Of a DNA stretch of 64,000 bases, positions 8,154 through 16,996 are shown in pieces; the first letter of the stretch is position 1, and the number at the start of each line of letters is the position of its first letter. Source of the DNA: JBALVT01 sp965262875 (GTDB lineage Bacteria; Pseudomonadota; Gammaproteobacteria; Pseudomonadales; Halieaceae); assembly GCA_965262875.1 (NCBI GenBank), contig OZ253569.1:4712001-4776000 (forward strand), written 5' to 3'. The notes under the pieces are model-generated. The model searched no databases, was not told the DNA's origin, and was given only the letters and a program-made list of their open reading frames with translations. The translations under genes and the position numbers were made by a program.

Positions 8154-10697
8154 ATGGTGATTGCCCTGCGACTTCTGGCTACCTTGTGTCTGTCGCTGAG
8201 CTTCGCAGCCGGCGGCCACTCCTCGGACAGCGAACGACCTAATCCGCGTTCTTACGCCTTCTCAATACCCTCCGGGCCCCTGTCACCTGCTTTGTTGACC
8301 TTCTCGAGGACGACGGGGATTTCCCTCCTCGTCGCCAGGACGGAATTGAGCAACTTGCACGCCCCGGCAATCGAAGGCGCTCTCACCGCGACCAAAGCGC
8401 TGGAAACTATGCTCGCCGATAGCGGTCTGGGCTACAAGTTCATCGACTGGGAAATGGTGTCGATATCCAAGGCCCATGCGGAGGCGGCGCGACTGGCCTC
8501 CGCCGCCCACACGACCGATTTCGAGGAGGACGAGTTATCTCAGATCGTCGCCATTGAGGAGGTGATCGTATCCGCACGTCGAAGGAACGAAGACCTGCAG
8601 AAAATTCCCATTCCAGTCACCGTTTTGAATAGTCACCTGATAAAAGAGGCGAAGATAGACAACCTGGGTGACGTTGCCCTGCGAGTACCTGGGCTTACCG
8701 TATCGTATTTCAGTATGGGGCAGCCCAGCATCCACATGCGGGGTATTGGTTCTAATGACGACGGCGCTGCCTTGGATAACTCGGTTGTGTTGTTCCTCGA
8801 TGATATCTATATAGGTCGACTATCGACCATCGATATCAATGTGATGGATCTGGAACGAATTGAGGTACTGCGCGGTCCGCAGGGCTCGCTCTATGGCAAG
8901 AACGCCATTGGTGGCGCATTGAATATGGTCAGCGCCCTGCCGAGTGAGAACGGCGGCGTCGAGTTTACCGCCAGCACGGGCAATCTCGGCTCACGGGAAC
9001 TTACCGGTAAATTGAGCGGCCCATTGGGATCAACATCGGTACTGGGCCGGCTCTCGCTTAGTTCCGTACGCCGGGATGGTTGGCAGCGCAACATCATCCA
9101 CGACGGCGAGAGGCAACACGATGACAGCAACGACAACCTGCGTGCCAAGATGCTGTATCAGTCTCGGGATGACCTGGAATGGTATGTCGCCTACGACTAC
9201 AGCTCGGATGAGCTGGGTTCAACAGGGCGTATTCCAGTGGTGGGGCGGGTACCTATCCCGGTGCTTGACGCCGCCGGCAATCCGGCCGTTGAACGCCGTG
9301 CCGATGGCAGTGTTATCCTCGACGGCAATGGCAAACCCGTTCCGGTGACGCGCCTCCCAACCGATATTTTCGCCGACCTTGGCGGCGATCCCAAACATGC
9401 GACCAACGGTGTGAAGGGATATACAGACCGGCGCATTGCAGGCTTCACCAGCCGCATGATATTGGATCGACCCACGCATCGCTTCACTTCCATTACCGGC
9501 TTTCGTGATAGCAGCTTCGAGTGGCTGGAGGATTCCCTGGGCTTGCCCAGCACGATTGTGGCGGCGCCCATCTCCGACTTCGTGGATGAGTCTCACCGTC
9601 AGTTTTCCCAGGAATTTCGCTGGTCTGCGGGGGAGAACGGGGGGCGTAACTTCCTGATGGGGCTGTACTTTCTGCAGGAGGAGACCGATCGAAAAGAACA
9701 GTTTGAAATCGCCGGTACTACTTCGAGTTCGCACCAGAAGAACACCAGCAAAAGCTTCGCATTGTTCGGCGAGGCCAGCTACCACATCGGCCACGCCACC
9801 AAGATAACGCTAGGAGGCCGCTATACCTACGACAGCAAAGATCTGCGCCAGCAGTCCCTGAACGGCGGTGCGCCGGCTATCATCCTGGAGGACTTTACGC
9901 TCAAGAGTTCCGAGAAATGGCAAAATTTTTCAACCAGTGCGGCACTGAGTTGGCATGCCAGCGACAATGTGATGATATTTGGCCGCATCGCCCGAGGCTT
10001 TAAGAACGGCGGTTTTCAGGGCGTGCCGGGCACACTTGAAGCTGCGATGCGAGACATCGATCCGGAAACCGCCTGGGACTACGAGATCGGTATGAAGTCG
10101 CGCTGGTATCACAACCGTCTACAGCTCAATATTATCGGGTTCTATACCCGCTACAAAGACCTGCAGGTGACACAGTTTAAGACCGTGGACAATTTCGGCC
10201 TATTCGAAACCAGCAACGCCGGCACGGCGAACCTCAAAGGCATCGAAATCGAGAGCATTTTTAACGCCTCGTCGTATTTGGAATTAAGCGGCAGTTACGC
10301 CTGGCTGGATGCAAGCTATGACCAGTTTAACGATGTCCAAGGGCGGGATTTCTCCGGCAATCATCTGCGTCAGGCACCTGAGCACTCCGCCAACCTCGCA
10401 GCGCGCTACCTGTGGCCCCTGGAGCGCGGCGACCTGAGCCTGCGCTTTGATTACCAATACCAATCAAAGAGTTACCAGGAGCCCAACAACAGTGTCACGG
10501 TCTTCCCCTCGTTCAAGCTACTAGACACCAGGCTCGACTTCACCCCGGGCAATAAAAACTGGGAAATCTCCCTGTGGGCCAAGAACCTGCTCGATGAGGA
10601 GTACATCGCCCACCTCTATCTGCTCGGTGGCAATGACTATGCTCTATTCGGTACGCCAAGAACGCTTGGTATAAGCCTGCGCTACTCCACCTTGTAG
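8154..10697 (+). CDS. TonB-dependent transducing outer-membrane receptor (FecA-type, STN domain)
   Basis: The 847-residue protein starts with a signal peptide (residues 1-20) and an STN signalling domain at about residues 33-110 (YAFSIPSGPLSPALLTFSRTTGISLL). A TonB-box region (EEVIVSARRR, near 138), the plug (IPIPVTVLNSHLI...VEVLRGPQGSLYGKNAIGG) and a 22-strand barrel ending in aromatic GISLRYSTL follow. The STN domain and the upstream FecI/FecR genes show that substrate binding is signalled to transcription. The plug resembles the large proteobacterial subfamily found in catabolic clusters rather than known siderophore receptors. The substrate is unknown, and the ActP symporter in the same operon may carry the imported product. 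Confidence 0.92.
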   Translation: MVIALRLLATLCLSLSFAAGGHSSDSERPNPRSYAFSIPSGPLSPALLTFSRTTGISLLVARTELSNLHAPAIEGALTATKALETMLADSGLGYKFIDWEMVSISKAHAEAARLASAAHTTDFEEDELSQIVAIEEVIVSARRRNEDLQKIPIPVTVLNSHLIKEAKIDNLGDVALRVPGLTVSYFSMGQPSIHMRGIGSNDDGAALDNSVVLFLDDIYIGRLSTIDINVMDLERIEVLRGPQGSLYGKNAIGGALNMVSALPSENGGVEFTASTGNLGSRELTGKLSGPLGSTSVLGRLSLSSVRRDGWQRNIIHDGERQHDDSNDNLRAKMLYQSRDDLEWYVAYDYSSDELGSTGRIPVVGRVPIPVLDAAGNPAVERRADGSVILDGNGKPVPVTRLPTDIFADLGGDPKHATNGVKGYTDRRIAGFTSRMILDRPTHRFTSITGFRDSSFEWLEDSLGLPSTIVAAPISDFVDESHRQFSQEFRWSAGENGGRNFLMGLYFLQEETDRKEQFEIAGTTSSSHQKNTSKSFALFGEASYHIGHATKITLGGRYTYDSKDLRQQSLNGGAPAIILEDFTLKSSEKWQNFSTSAALSWHASDNVMIFGRIARGFKNGGFQGVPGTLEAAMRDIDPETAWDYEIGMKSRWYHNRLQLNIIGFYTRYKDLQVTQFKTVDNFGLFETSNAGTANLKGIEIESIFNASSYLELSGSYAWLDASYDQFNDVQGRDFSGNHLRQAPEHSANLAARYLWPLERGDLSLRFDYQYQSKSYQEPNNSVTVFPSFKLLDTRLDFTPGNKNWEISLWAKNLLDEEYIAHLYLLGGNDYALFGTPRTLGISLRYSTL

Positions 10698-10821
10698 TTG
10701 ATCCACATCAAAAAAATAAAAAGAATCTGGAGGGGTTTCGTCCGCCGGGTGTTTCACACCTATGCAGCGGAAAAATTCTACTAATAGCGCTGTACTGTCA
10801 ACCCTAAAACAGAGGCCCAAC

Positions 10822-13140
10822 ATGACTAACACGCCCGCTAGAAAACCGCTTTATCTCGCTACTCGCCATCTCAGCCAGTTACTCGCCGGCATCGCAGTAG
10901 TAACAGCCCTGCCTGCCGCTGCCCAGTTAGAGGAAATCATTGTTACCGCTCAGCACCGGGAACAAAATATTCAGGACGTTCCTATAACGGTAACAGCTTT
11001 GAGTTCAGACTATATCGCTAAAGCAGATATTTTCGATGCGGCTTCGATTGCCGCTAACGTTCCGGGCTTTTCCTTTGCGGAATTTGCACCTGGTCAGGCG
11101 TTAATGACATTCCGTGGTGTAGGCTCAAGTGATGACGGTGCGGGTTTAGATAGCTCATCAGCGACATTTTTAGACGGTGTCTATATTGGCCGTTTCGCGG
11201 GAGTTAATTTTGATCTGTTTGACCTGGACCGCATCGAAGTGCTGAAGGGGCCTCAAGGCGCTTTATTTGGCCGCAATGCCATTGGTGGTGTTATTAGTAT
11301 TGTGACAACAAAGCCAGAGCAGGAATTTGCCGCAAAAGCGGGTCTAACAGTGGGCAATGAAGGAATAGTGCGTTATCAGGGCTATGTATCAGGCGGTCTC
11401 ACTGAAAATCTTTCAGGAAAACTAGTGGTCAATCACCGCGAGCATGATGGTTACGTTCGCAATACATTGCTTAACACTGATGTTAATGATGAAGACCAAA
11501 CTTCATTCCGGGGTCAATTACGTTGGGAGGGAGAAAATTCCGATTGGCTACTATCTGCCGATACCATGGAGGACGATCGTGAAGGTGTTGGTCGCTTTCC
11601 TCTGGTGAGTAACCCTAATTTTCCTCCTAATGGTGATACTGTTGGGGAAGCCGAATTATTGGGCGCCAACAGTGATTTTACAACGGCATCGCCGATAGAA
11701 GGCTTTACTGAACGCGATAATACTGGTTTCAGCTTACAAGGCGACATTGAATTCGATGGCGGCACCCTAACAACGATTACAGGTGTTCGAAACGTTGAAA
11801 GTAGCTGGGAAATGCCATCAATTGGCGCAACTTTAGTAGCGGGTTCAGCTGATCCCGCCAATGGTATCTTCGGTATAGATGTAGTTGATGACATTGAAGA
11901 AGAAATTGATACCTTCTCTCAAGAACTGCGCTGGACCTCAAATTTGGATGGTGCATTTAACTATGTTGTTGGCCTTTACTACTTTACTGAAGATACGGAT
12001 CGTCAGGAACAATTCCGGCTCGACAGAAATACGGTAGCAACCGGTCAGGTTGTTGTTGGTAGTGAGTGGACGAACACAGAAAACGAAACGACCAGCTACG
12101 CTGTTTACGGTCAGGCGACCTATGACTTTAATGATCAATGGATGCTGACATTGGGTGCCAGATATACGGAAGATGATCGGGATTATGAGGCTTCTGCGGC
12201 TGACTGTGATTTGACAGACGAGGAGATTACGGCAGCGGGCTTACCCCTATCTGTTTGTTCTTTTACAGGTCTAAATAACGATGCTAATGGTAATCGAGTC
12301 GGGGGCAGCTTAGGTATTGTTGCAGAAGCTTTTATAGTGCCTGCCTCTGATACTTGGAATGATTTCTCCCCGATGGCATCGCTACAATACCGCCCCAATG
12401 ACGACATGATGTATTTCGCAACAGTGTCTACGGGCTATAAGGCAGGTGGGTTTGCCGGGTCACAAGGAGTAGCGGCTGCGGCTGACAATCCCGTTGACCC
12501 TGAAGAGGTGATTAATTTTGAACTAGGTTTTAAGGGAGACTTCTTCGACAGTCAGCTTCGCCTCAATACAACCGTTTTCTACATGGATTACACCGACTTG
12601 CAAATAGTGCGCTTTGGACCTGTGCCGGGTACTCAATTTGGCACCTTTCAAACCACCAATATTGGTCAAGCTGATATCTACGGCTTGGAAATGGACTTTG
12701 TCTGGCAAATCAGTGATAACTTTCAACTGTCTGGAAACTACGCCTACTTAGATACCGAGGCCGATGATTTAGATATTCCAGCTGTTGGTGATTTTTCGGG
12801 AAGCGCGCTTCGTCAGGCACCTGAAAATACTTATAGTATCGTTGCCGAATATACGGTGCCTAGCGACGTTGGTAACTTCGATTTTAGAGCTCAATATGTG
12901 GGTAGCGACGACCAACATTTTGACTTTGCTACTCAGGGCAACACTGTTTCTCCATCACATGAGGAACTTGATCTCAGTGCTCGATGGACAGCACCTGATG
13001 AAAATTACCAGCTATCGCTATGGGTTAAAAATGCCACAGATGAAGCCTATGCGCAGCACGTATATTTTATTGGCCCAGGCAGCATTGGTGCCTGGAACGC
13101 CCCCAGAACCTACGGTTTAACGGCGACTTGGGAATTCTAA
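10822..13140 (+). CDS. TonB-dependent outer-membrane receptor
   Basis: The start at 10822 is chosen because AGAGG lies 6 nt upstream and a good signal peptide follows (LAGIAVVTALPAAA). The mature part opens with the TonB box/plug QLEEIIVTAQHREQNIQDVP and has the RIEVLKGPQGALFGRNAIGG plug motif, then a barrel ending TYGLTATWEF with terminal Phe. It has no STN domain, so it is a plain transporter of 772 residues. It is closely followed by a lipoprotein penicillin-acylase-type hydrolase, so it may import the amide substrate or product of that enzyme. Its genes sit downstream of the signalling receptor on the same strand with a 124-bp gap. Confidence 0.93.
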   Translation: MTNTPARKPLYLATRHLSQLLAGIAVVTALPAAAQLEEIIVTAQHREQNIQDVPITVTALSSDYIAKADIFDAASIAANVPGFSFAEFAPGQALMTFRGVGSSDDGAGLDSSSATFLDGVYIGRFAGVNFDLFDLDRIEVLKGPQGALFGRNAIGGVISIVTTKPEQEFAAKAGLTVGNEGIVRYQGYVSGGLTENLSGKLVVNHREHDGYVRNTLLNTDVNDEDQTSFRGQLRWEGENSDWLLSADTMEDDREGVGRFPLVSNPNFPPNGDTVGEAELLGANSDFTTASPIEGFTERDNTGFSLQGDIEFDGGTLTTITGVRNVESSWEMPSIGATLVAGSADPANGIFGIDVVDDIEEEIDTFSQELRWTSNLDGAFNYVVGLYYFTEDTDRQEQFRLDRNTVATGQVVVGSEWTNTENETTSYAVYGQATYDFNDQWMLTLGARYTEDDRDYEASAADCDLTDEEITAAGLPLSVCSFTGLNNDANGNRVGGSLGIVAEAFIVPASDTWNDFSPMASLQYRPNDDMMYFATVSTGYKAGGFAGSQGVAAAADNPVDPEEVINFELGFKGDFFDSQLRLNTTVFYMDYTDLQIVRFGPVPGTQFGTFQTTNIGQADIYGLEMDFVWQISDNFQLSGNYAYLDTEADDLDIPAVGDFSGSALRQAPENTYSIVAEYTVPSDVGNFDFRAQYVGSDDQHFDFATQGNTVSPSHEELDLSARWTAPDENYQLSLWVKNATDEAYAQHVYFIGPGSIGAWNAPRTYGLTATWEF

Positions 13141-13184
13141 GTTCTATTGGCTTGGAGAACACTTTATAGAGTAGTCTTTCAAGA

Positions 13185-13217
13185 AGCTGGGGGTAGCAAT
13201 TGCCTCCGGCTTTTTTT
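13185..13217 (+). terminator. Rho-independent terminator after the TonB receptor gene
   Basis: AGCTGGGGG, a 9-nt loop region and CCTCCGGCT form a stem (13185-13211, including one G-T pair and one mismatch) followed by seven T residues to 13217. It lies 45 bp after the receptor stop and 44 bp before the acylase ATG, so it may attenuate read-through between the two genes. Confidence 0.7.
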
Positions 13218-13260
13218 GTTTTAGTAAACTCATTGCCTATTGATTATTGTAGAGAGCCTT

Positions 13261-15759
13261 ATGAAATCACTTATATTGTTTTGCGTGTTTGTAACACTGA
13301 TTGCTTGCTCAGGTAGCCAGACCCAAACAGCGGGCCTTGGCAGGGGAAGTAGTTCAGAATCTAGTGCTGATGTAAGAATTGTTCGTGACGAATACGGGGT
13401 GCCGCACATTTATGCTGACTCGGTCTACGGGCTTTATTACGGTTACGGATATTCCATTGCTCAAGACCGTTTGTTTCAGATGGAGATGGCCCGGCGCAGT
13501 ACCCAGGGCTTAGTTGCCGAAGTACTGGGGCCCGATTATTTAGAGTTTGACAGGAATGCCAGGCAAATCTTTTCACCCGCCTCAATTAAAAAACAGATAG
13601 CGGCGTTAGACCCCAAGGATAAGGATGTGTTTGAGGGCTACGCTGCAGGCTTAAATGCCTGGCTTGGTGAAATACAAAGCAAGCCGAAAACCTTGATGCC
13701 CAAGCAGTTTCTGGATTACGGATTTAAACCCGAAGCCTGGACTGCTTATGATGTCGTAATGATTTTTGTAGGCACCATGGCTAATCGCTATGGAGACTTC
13801 AACAGCGAACTCGACAATTTAAAAATTGTTCAAACATTGGAAGCCAAGCATGGAAGGGAAAGGGCTCTAGCCATATTTAATGCGTTGAATCCACGATATA
13901 CCAAAGGCGCGCCAACGACTGTGCCTTTGGCAGATTGGAACCAGGAGGTGCCGGATAATTTATCTGCTACAGCATCTTCCGCAGTTGAGTCATTGGCGGG
14001 TGTGAGTTTTGATGAGCGCCTCAAAAACTATGTGGCTTTCACAGGGCCCGTTATTTCGGGTATCAGTAACTGCTGGGTTTTGGGCAAAGAAAAAGTATCG
14101 GATGGCAATGCCATACTGGTTAACGGCCCGCAATTTGGCTGGTTTGCTCCGGCCTACACCTACTCGGTTGGTATGCACGGGGCAGGAATTGATGTGGTGG
14201 GCAACACACCTTTTGCTTATCCCATGGTGATGTTCGGTCATAACGATTCTATAACCTGGGGAAGCACTTGGGCTGCTGGTGACATTGTCGACATTTTTGC
14301 CGAGCAGCTGAACCCGGAGGATTCTAATCAATACTGGTATAAAGATGCCTGGATTGATATGGAATCTCGAACAGAAGTAATTCAGGTTCTGGGCGAGCAG
14401 CCTGAAACAACGACGCTTTACCGCTCTGTACACGGGCCAATTGTTCATCGTGATGGAGGGGAAGGTGACAGCCCGTCAGTAGCCTACGCCAAGCGACGCA
14501 GCTGGGACGGCAAGGAGCTGGAAACCCTATTGGCCTGGATCTACGCAACCTGGGCAAAAGACTACGAAAGCTGGTCGGCAGAGGCTAAAAAATCAGCTAT
14601 TAATGTCAATATGTACTTCGCCGACGTCGAAGGCAACATCGGCTATTTCTTCGGTGGGCACTATCCCGAGCGTGTGGCTGGCCATGATAACCGCCTTCCT
14701 GCCAAGGGTGACGGTAGTATGGATTGGCAAGGACGGTTATCCCCTGCGTTGGCGAATCCTCATGTACTGAACCCAACGGGAGATTATCTGGCGAACTGGA
14801 ACAACAAACCGGGACAGGGTGTAATGAACCCGGATGAGCATTGGTATGGCTGGAGTACAGCAGACCGAGTTGCTTACCTGCAAGATGCAATCGAAGAGCG
14901 CGAGCGATTTACCGCAAACCAGGCGTGGGATTTAATTGAAGCCAGTTCTTACGCCGACCTTCACCTGAAATACTTATCCACGCTAATTGAACAAGCGGTT
15001 AATTCAGGCGAAGGCTTGTCTGGCGCTGACCAGGACTCGGATATAAATAAGGCTAATCAGATTATTCAACAGTGGGATGGCCAATCCGAGGACCTCAATG
15101 ACGATCGCTATTACGATGATACGGCGACGGTTATTTTTAGAACTTTTGTGGCCCAATTAATCGAACTGGTGCTAGCAGATGACCTTGGTGAGGTCTATCC
15201 GTACTTTTCATCCGCTGGTTACCCTACACCTGGTGAACCGACCGCAGCGGGCACTAATATACAGACCGGGTTTAAGGCAGTGTATGAATCATTAAGGGGT
15301 CGCGATCGCCTCAACAATAGTTTTGATTTACTCAATGGTGCCAGTGCTATCGATGTGGTTCGGCAGAGCTTGCAAAATACCCTTGTCTACCTGGCTGAAA
15401 CACAGGGCCCATCCATAGATAAGTGGAAGTTAGCGGTTGATCCCAGACCCTACAATAAGAAAAACTTTTTGGGCATTCCGCAGGACTTTAGCCAACAGCC
15501 CTTGATGGCGCCGATAGAACAAAACAGAGGTACCGAAAATAACATGATTATTATGAAGCCCAACGAAATTGTTGGGTATGAAGTGACGCCGCCAGGGCAA
15601 AACGCATTCGTTAGCCCCCTGGGTGAAAAGGCCGCTAATTTTGATGACCAGCTTGAACTATATACCAACTTTGGGAAGAAGCGCATGTGGTTTTACCCCG
15701 CTGACGTGACGGCACATAAAGTGTTAGAAACACGGCTTATGTTACCTGCTGGATTATAA
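13261..15759 (+). CDS. Penicillin acylase family amidohydrolase, lipoprotein (AHL-acylase-like Ntn hydrolase)
   Basis: The 832-residue protein is a penicillin amidase (PF01804 type) precursor. The start at 13261 gives a lipoprotein signal with lipobox LIAC at residues 13-16, so the enzyme is membrane-anchored in the periplasm. The pro-region (YGVPHIYADS...YGYSIAQDRLFQMEM) leads to the autocleavage site GISNCW, with Ser269 as the expected N-terminal nucleophile of the beta subunit, and NGPQFGWFAP just after. The family hydrolyses amide bonds between acyl chains and amines: penicillins, N-acyl-homoserine lactones, acylated amino acids. The specific substrate is unknown. It follows a TonB receptor and precedes an AraC regulator, suggesting an uptake-and-hydrolysis unit. 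A decayed copy of its 3' end lies at 21427-21474. Confidence 0.9.
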   Translation: MKSLILFCVFVTLIACSGSQTQTAGLGRGSSSESSADVRIVRDEYGVPHIYADSVYGLYYGYGYSIAQDRLFQMEMARRSTQGLVAEVLGPDYLEFDRNARQIFSPASIKKQIAALDPKDKDVFEGYAAGLNAWLGEIQSKPKTLMPKQFLDYGFKPEAWTAYDVVMIFVGTMANRYGDFNSELDNLKIVQTLEAKHGRERALAIFNALNPRYTKGAPTTVPLADWNQEVPDNLSATASSAVESLAGVSFDERLKNYVAFTGPVISGISNCWVLGKEKVSDGNAILVNGPQFGWFAPAYTYSVGMHGAGIDVVGNTPFAYPMVMFGHNDSITWGSTWAAGDIVDIFAEQLNPEDSNQYWYKDAWIDMESRTEVIQVLGEQPETTTLYRSVHGPIVHRDGGEGDSPSVAYAKRRSWDGKELETLLAWIYATWAKDYESWSAEAKKSAINVNMYFADVEGNIGYFFGGHYPERVAGHDNRLPAKGDGSMDWQGRLSPALANPHVLNPTGDYLANWNNKPGQGVMNPDEHWYGWSTADRVAYLQDAIEERERFTANQAWDLIEASSYADLHLKYLSTLIEQAVNSGEGLSGADQDSDINKANQIIQQWDGQSEDLNDDRYYDDTATVIFRTFVAQLIELVLADDLGEVYPYFSSAGYPTPGEPTAAGTNIQTGFKAVYESLRGRDRLNNSFDLLNGASAIDVVRQSLQNTLVYLAETQGPSIDKWKLAVDPRPYNKKNFLGIPQDFSQQPLMAPIEQNRGTENNMIIMKPNEIVGYEVTPPGQNAFVSPLGEKAANFDDQLELYTNFGKKRMWFYPADVTAHKVLETRLMLPAGL

Positions 15760-15926
15760 GTTCAGGACACAGTGGGAATCATTCGGGGTTCCAGTGTATT
15801 CATAACCAACAAAACTGGTAAATGAACAGGCGTCACTGCGATCGCAGCCATTTGTAAAACGCAGAACTACAGACTATTCTTGTCGCTCTGTGCAACTGCA
15901 TAACGTCTATATGAGTTAACACGCTT

Positions 15927-16952
15927 TTGAATAAAGTAAATCCAGCATCCACATCGATTACCAGTTGGTGTTGCGCCATAGGCTTGGCTCTGAAAGACTA
16001 CGGCATCGACCACAAGAAAGTCTTCGAGGACGTGGGGCTGGACTGGTCAATGGCCGCAGCACAGCCCTACGATCGCTTTCCGGTTGAACTCGTACAAAAA
16101 ATCTGGCAGTACGCCTACGATCACACCGATGAGTGCTTTGGTGTCACCGTCGCCAGCCACTTAACACCTGCCTCATTCCACGCTCTGGGCTACGCTTTGT
16201 GCAGTAGCGAGACTCTTCTACAGTTACTGGAACGATTGACTCGTTACAGGAGCGTGATCAGCCAGCGTTTCTTCGCGGAGATCTTGATCGAGGAAGAGAA
16301 AGTTTTCCTTTCCTGCACAGATCAACGAGATATAAAGACAAACGTTACCCATGACACTTTATTCTATTATATCGTTGAAATGATTCGTCATATCAGCTCT
16401 TCGACTATAGCCCCCACGTGTATACACTTATCGAGGAAACCACGAAGCGAGAGTTCACAACTCAGTGAAAAATTCGGTGCACCGATCACGTTTAATGCCG
16501 ATTACAACGCTATCGAATTCAAACGCCGCGACACCGAGGTCCGTCTTGCCAATGGATGTGGAGAACTCGCTGCCAAACAAGATGCTCTAGTTGAACAATA
16601 TATAAGCGAACACGGTCTCGTCAGCGAATACATGATGCGGGTCAAGGCTGTTATAGATTCCCAGCTGAAATTGGGCGCTGTTACCATCTCTGACGTTGCA
16701 AATTCTCTGAACGTTACGGTACGGACCTTGCAAAGAAGATTGGCTAATGAGCAAGCGTCTTTTCACGACCTGCTGGATGGCAAGCGTTGTGCGTTGGCCC
16801 TGGAATGCGTGAAAGATCCAAGTATGAACGCCACACAGACGGCTTATAGGTTAGGCTTTAACGACAGCGGGAGCTTTGGTCGTTCATTCAAACAGTGGAC
16901 TGGCCATTCCTTTACGGGTTTCCGTGCGCGGCTGAAAAATACTACACAATAG
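15927..16952 (+). CDS. AraC-family regulator with Arabinose_bd-type N-terminal domain
   Basis: The 341-residue protein has an N-terminal PF12625-like sensor region (YDRFPVELVQKIWQYAYDHTDECFG...SFHALGYALCSSETLL) and a C-terminal double helix-turn-helix (ISDVANSLNVTVRTLQRRL, ..QTAYRLGFNDSGSFGRSFKQWTG). This is the OruR/VirS-like subgroup that often controls lipid, steroid or amino-acid catabolic genes. The start is TTG at 15927; no in-frame ATG with a ribosome site was found upstream. It lies 167 bp after the acylase gene and is the obvious local regulator for the receptor/acylase pair. Confidence 0.9.
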   Translation: MNKVNPASTSITSWCCAIGLALKDYGIDHKKVFEDVGLDWSMAAAQPYDRFPVELVQKIWQYAYDHTDECFGVTVASHLTPASFHALGYALCSSETLLQLLERLTRYRSVISQRFFAEILIEEEKVFLSCTDQRDIKTNVTHDTLFYYIVEMIRHISSSTIAPTCIHLSRKPRSESSQLSEKFGAPITFNADYNAIEFKRRDTEVRLANGCGELAAKQDALVEQYISEHGLVSEYMMRVKAVIDSQLKLGAVTISDVANSLNVTVRTLQRRLANEQASFHDLLDGKRCALALECVKDPSMNATQTAYRLGFNDSGSFGRSFKQWTGHSFTGFRARLKNTTQ

Positions 16953-16996
16953 TGAGCGCCTCTGTTGTAGCTAATCCGGCGCGCCGAAAACAGTTG

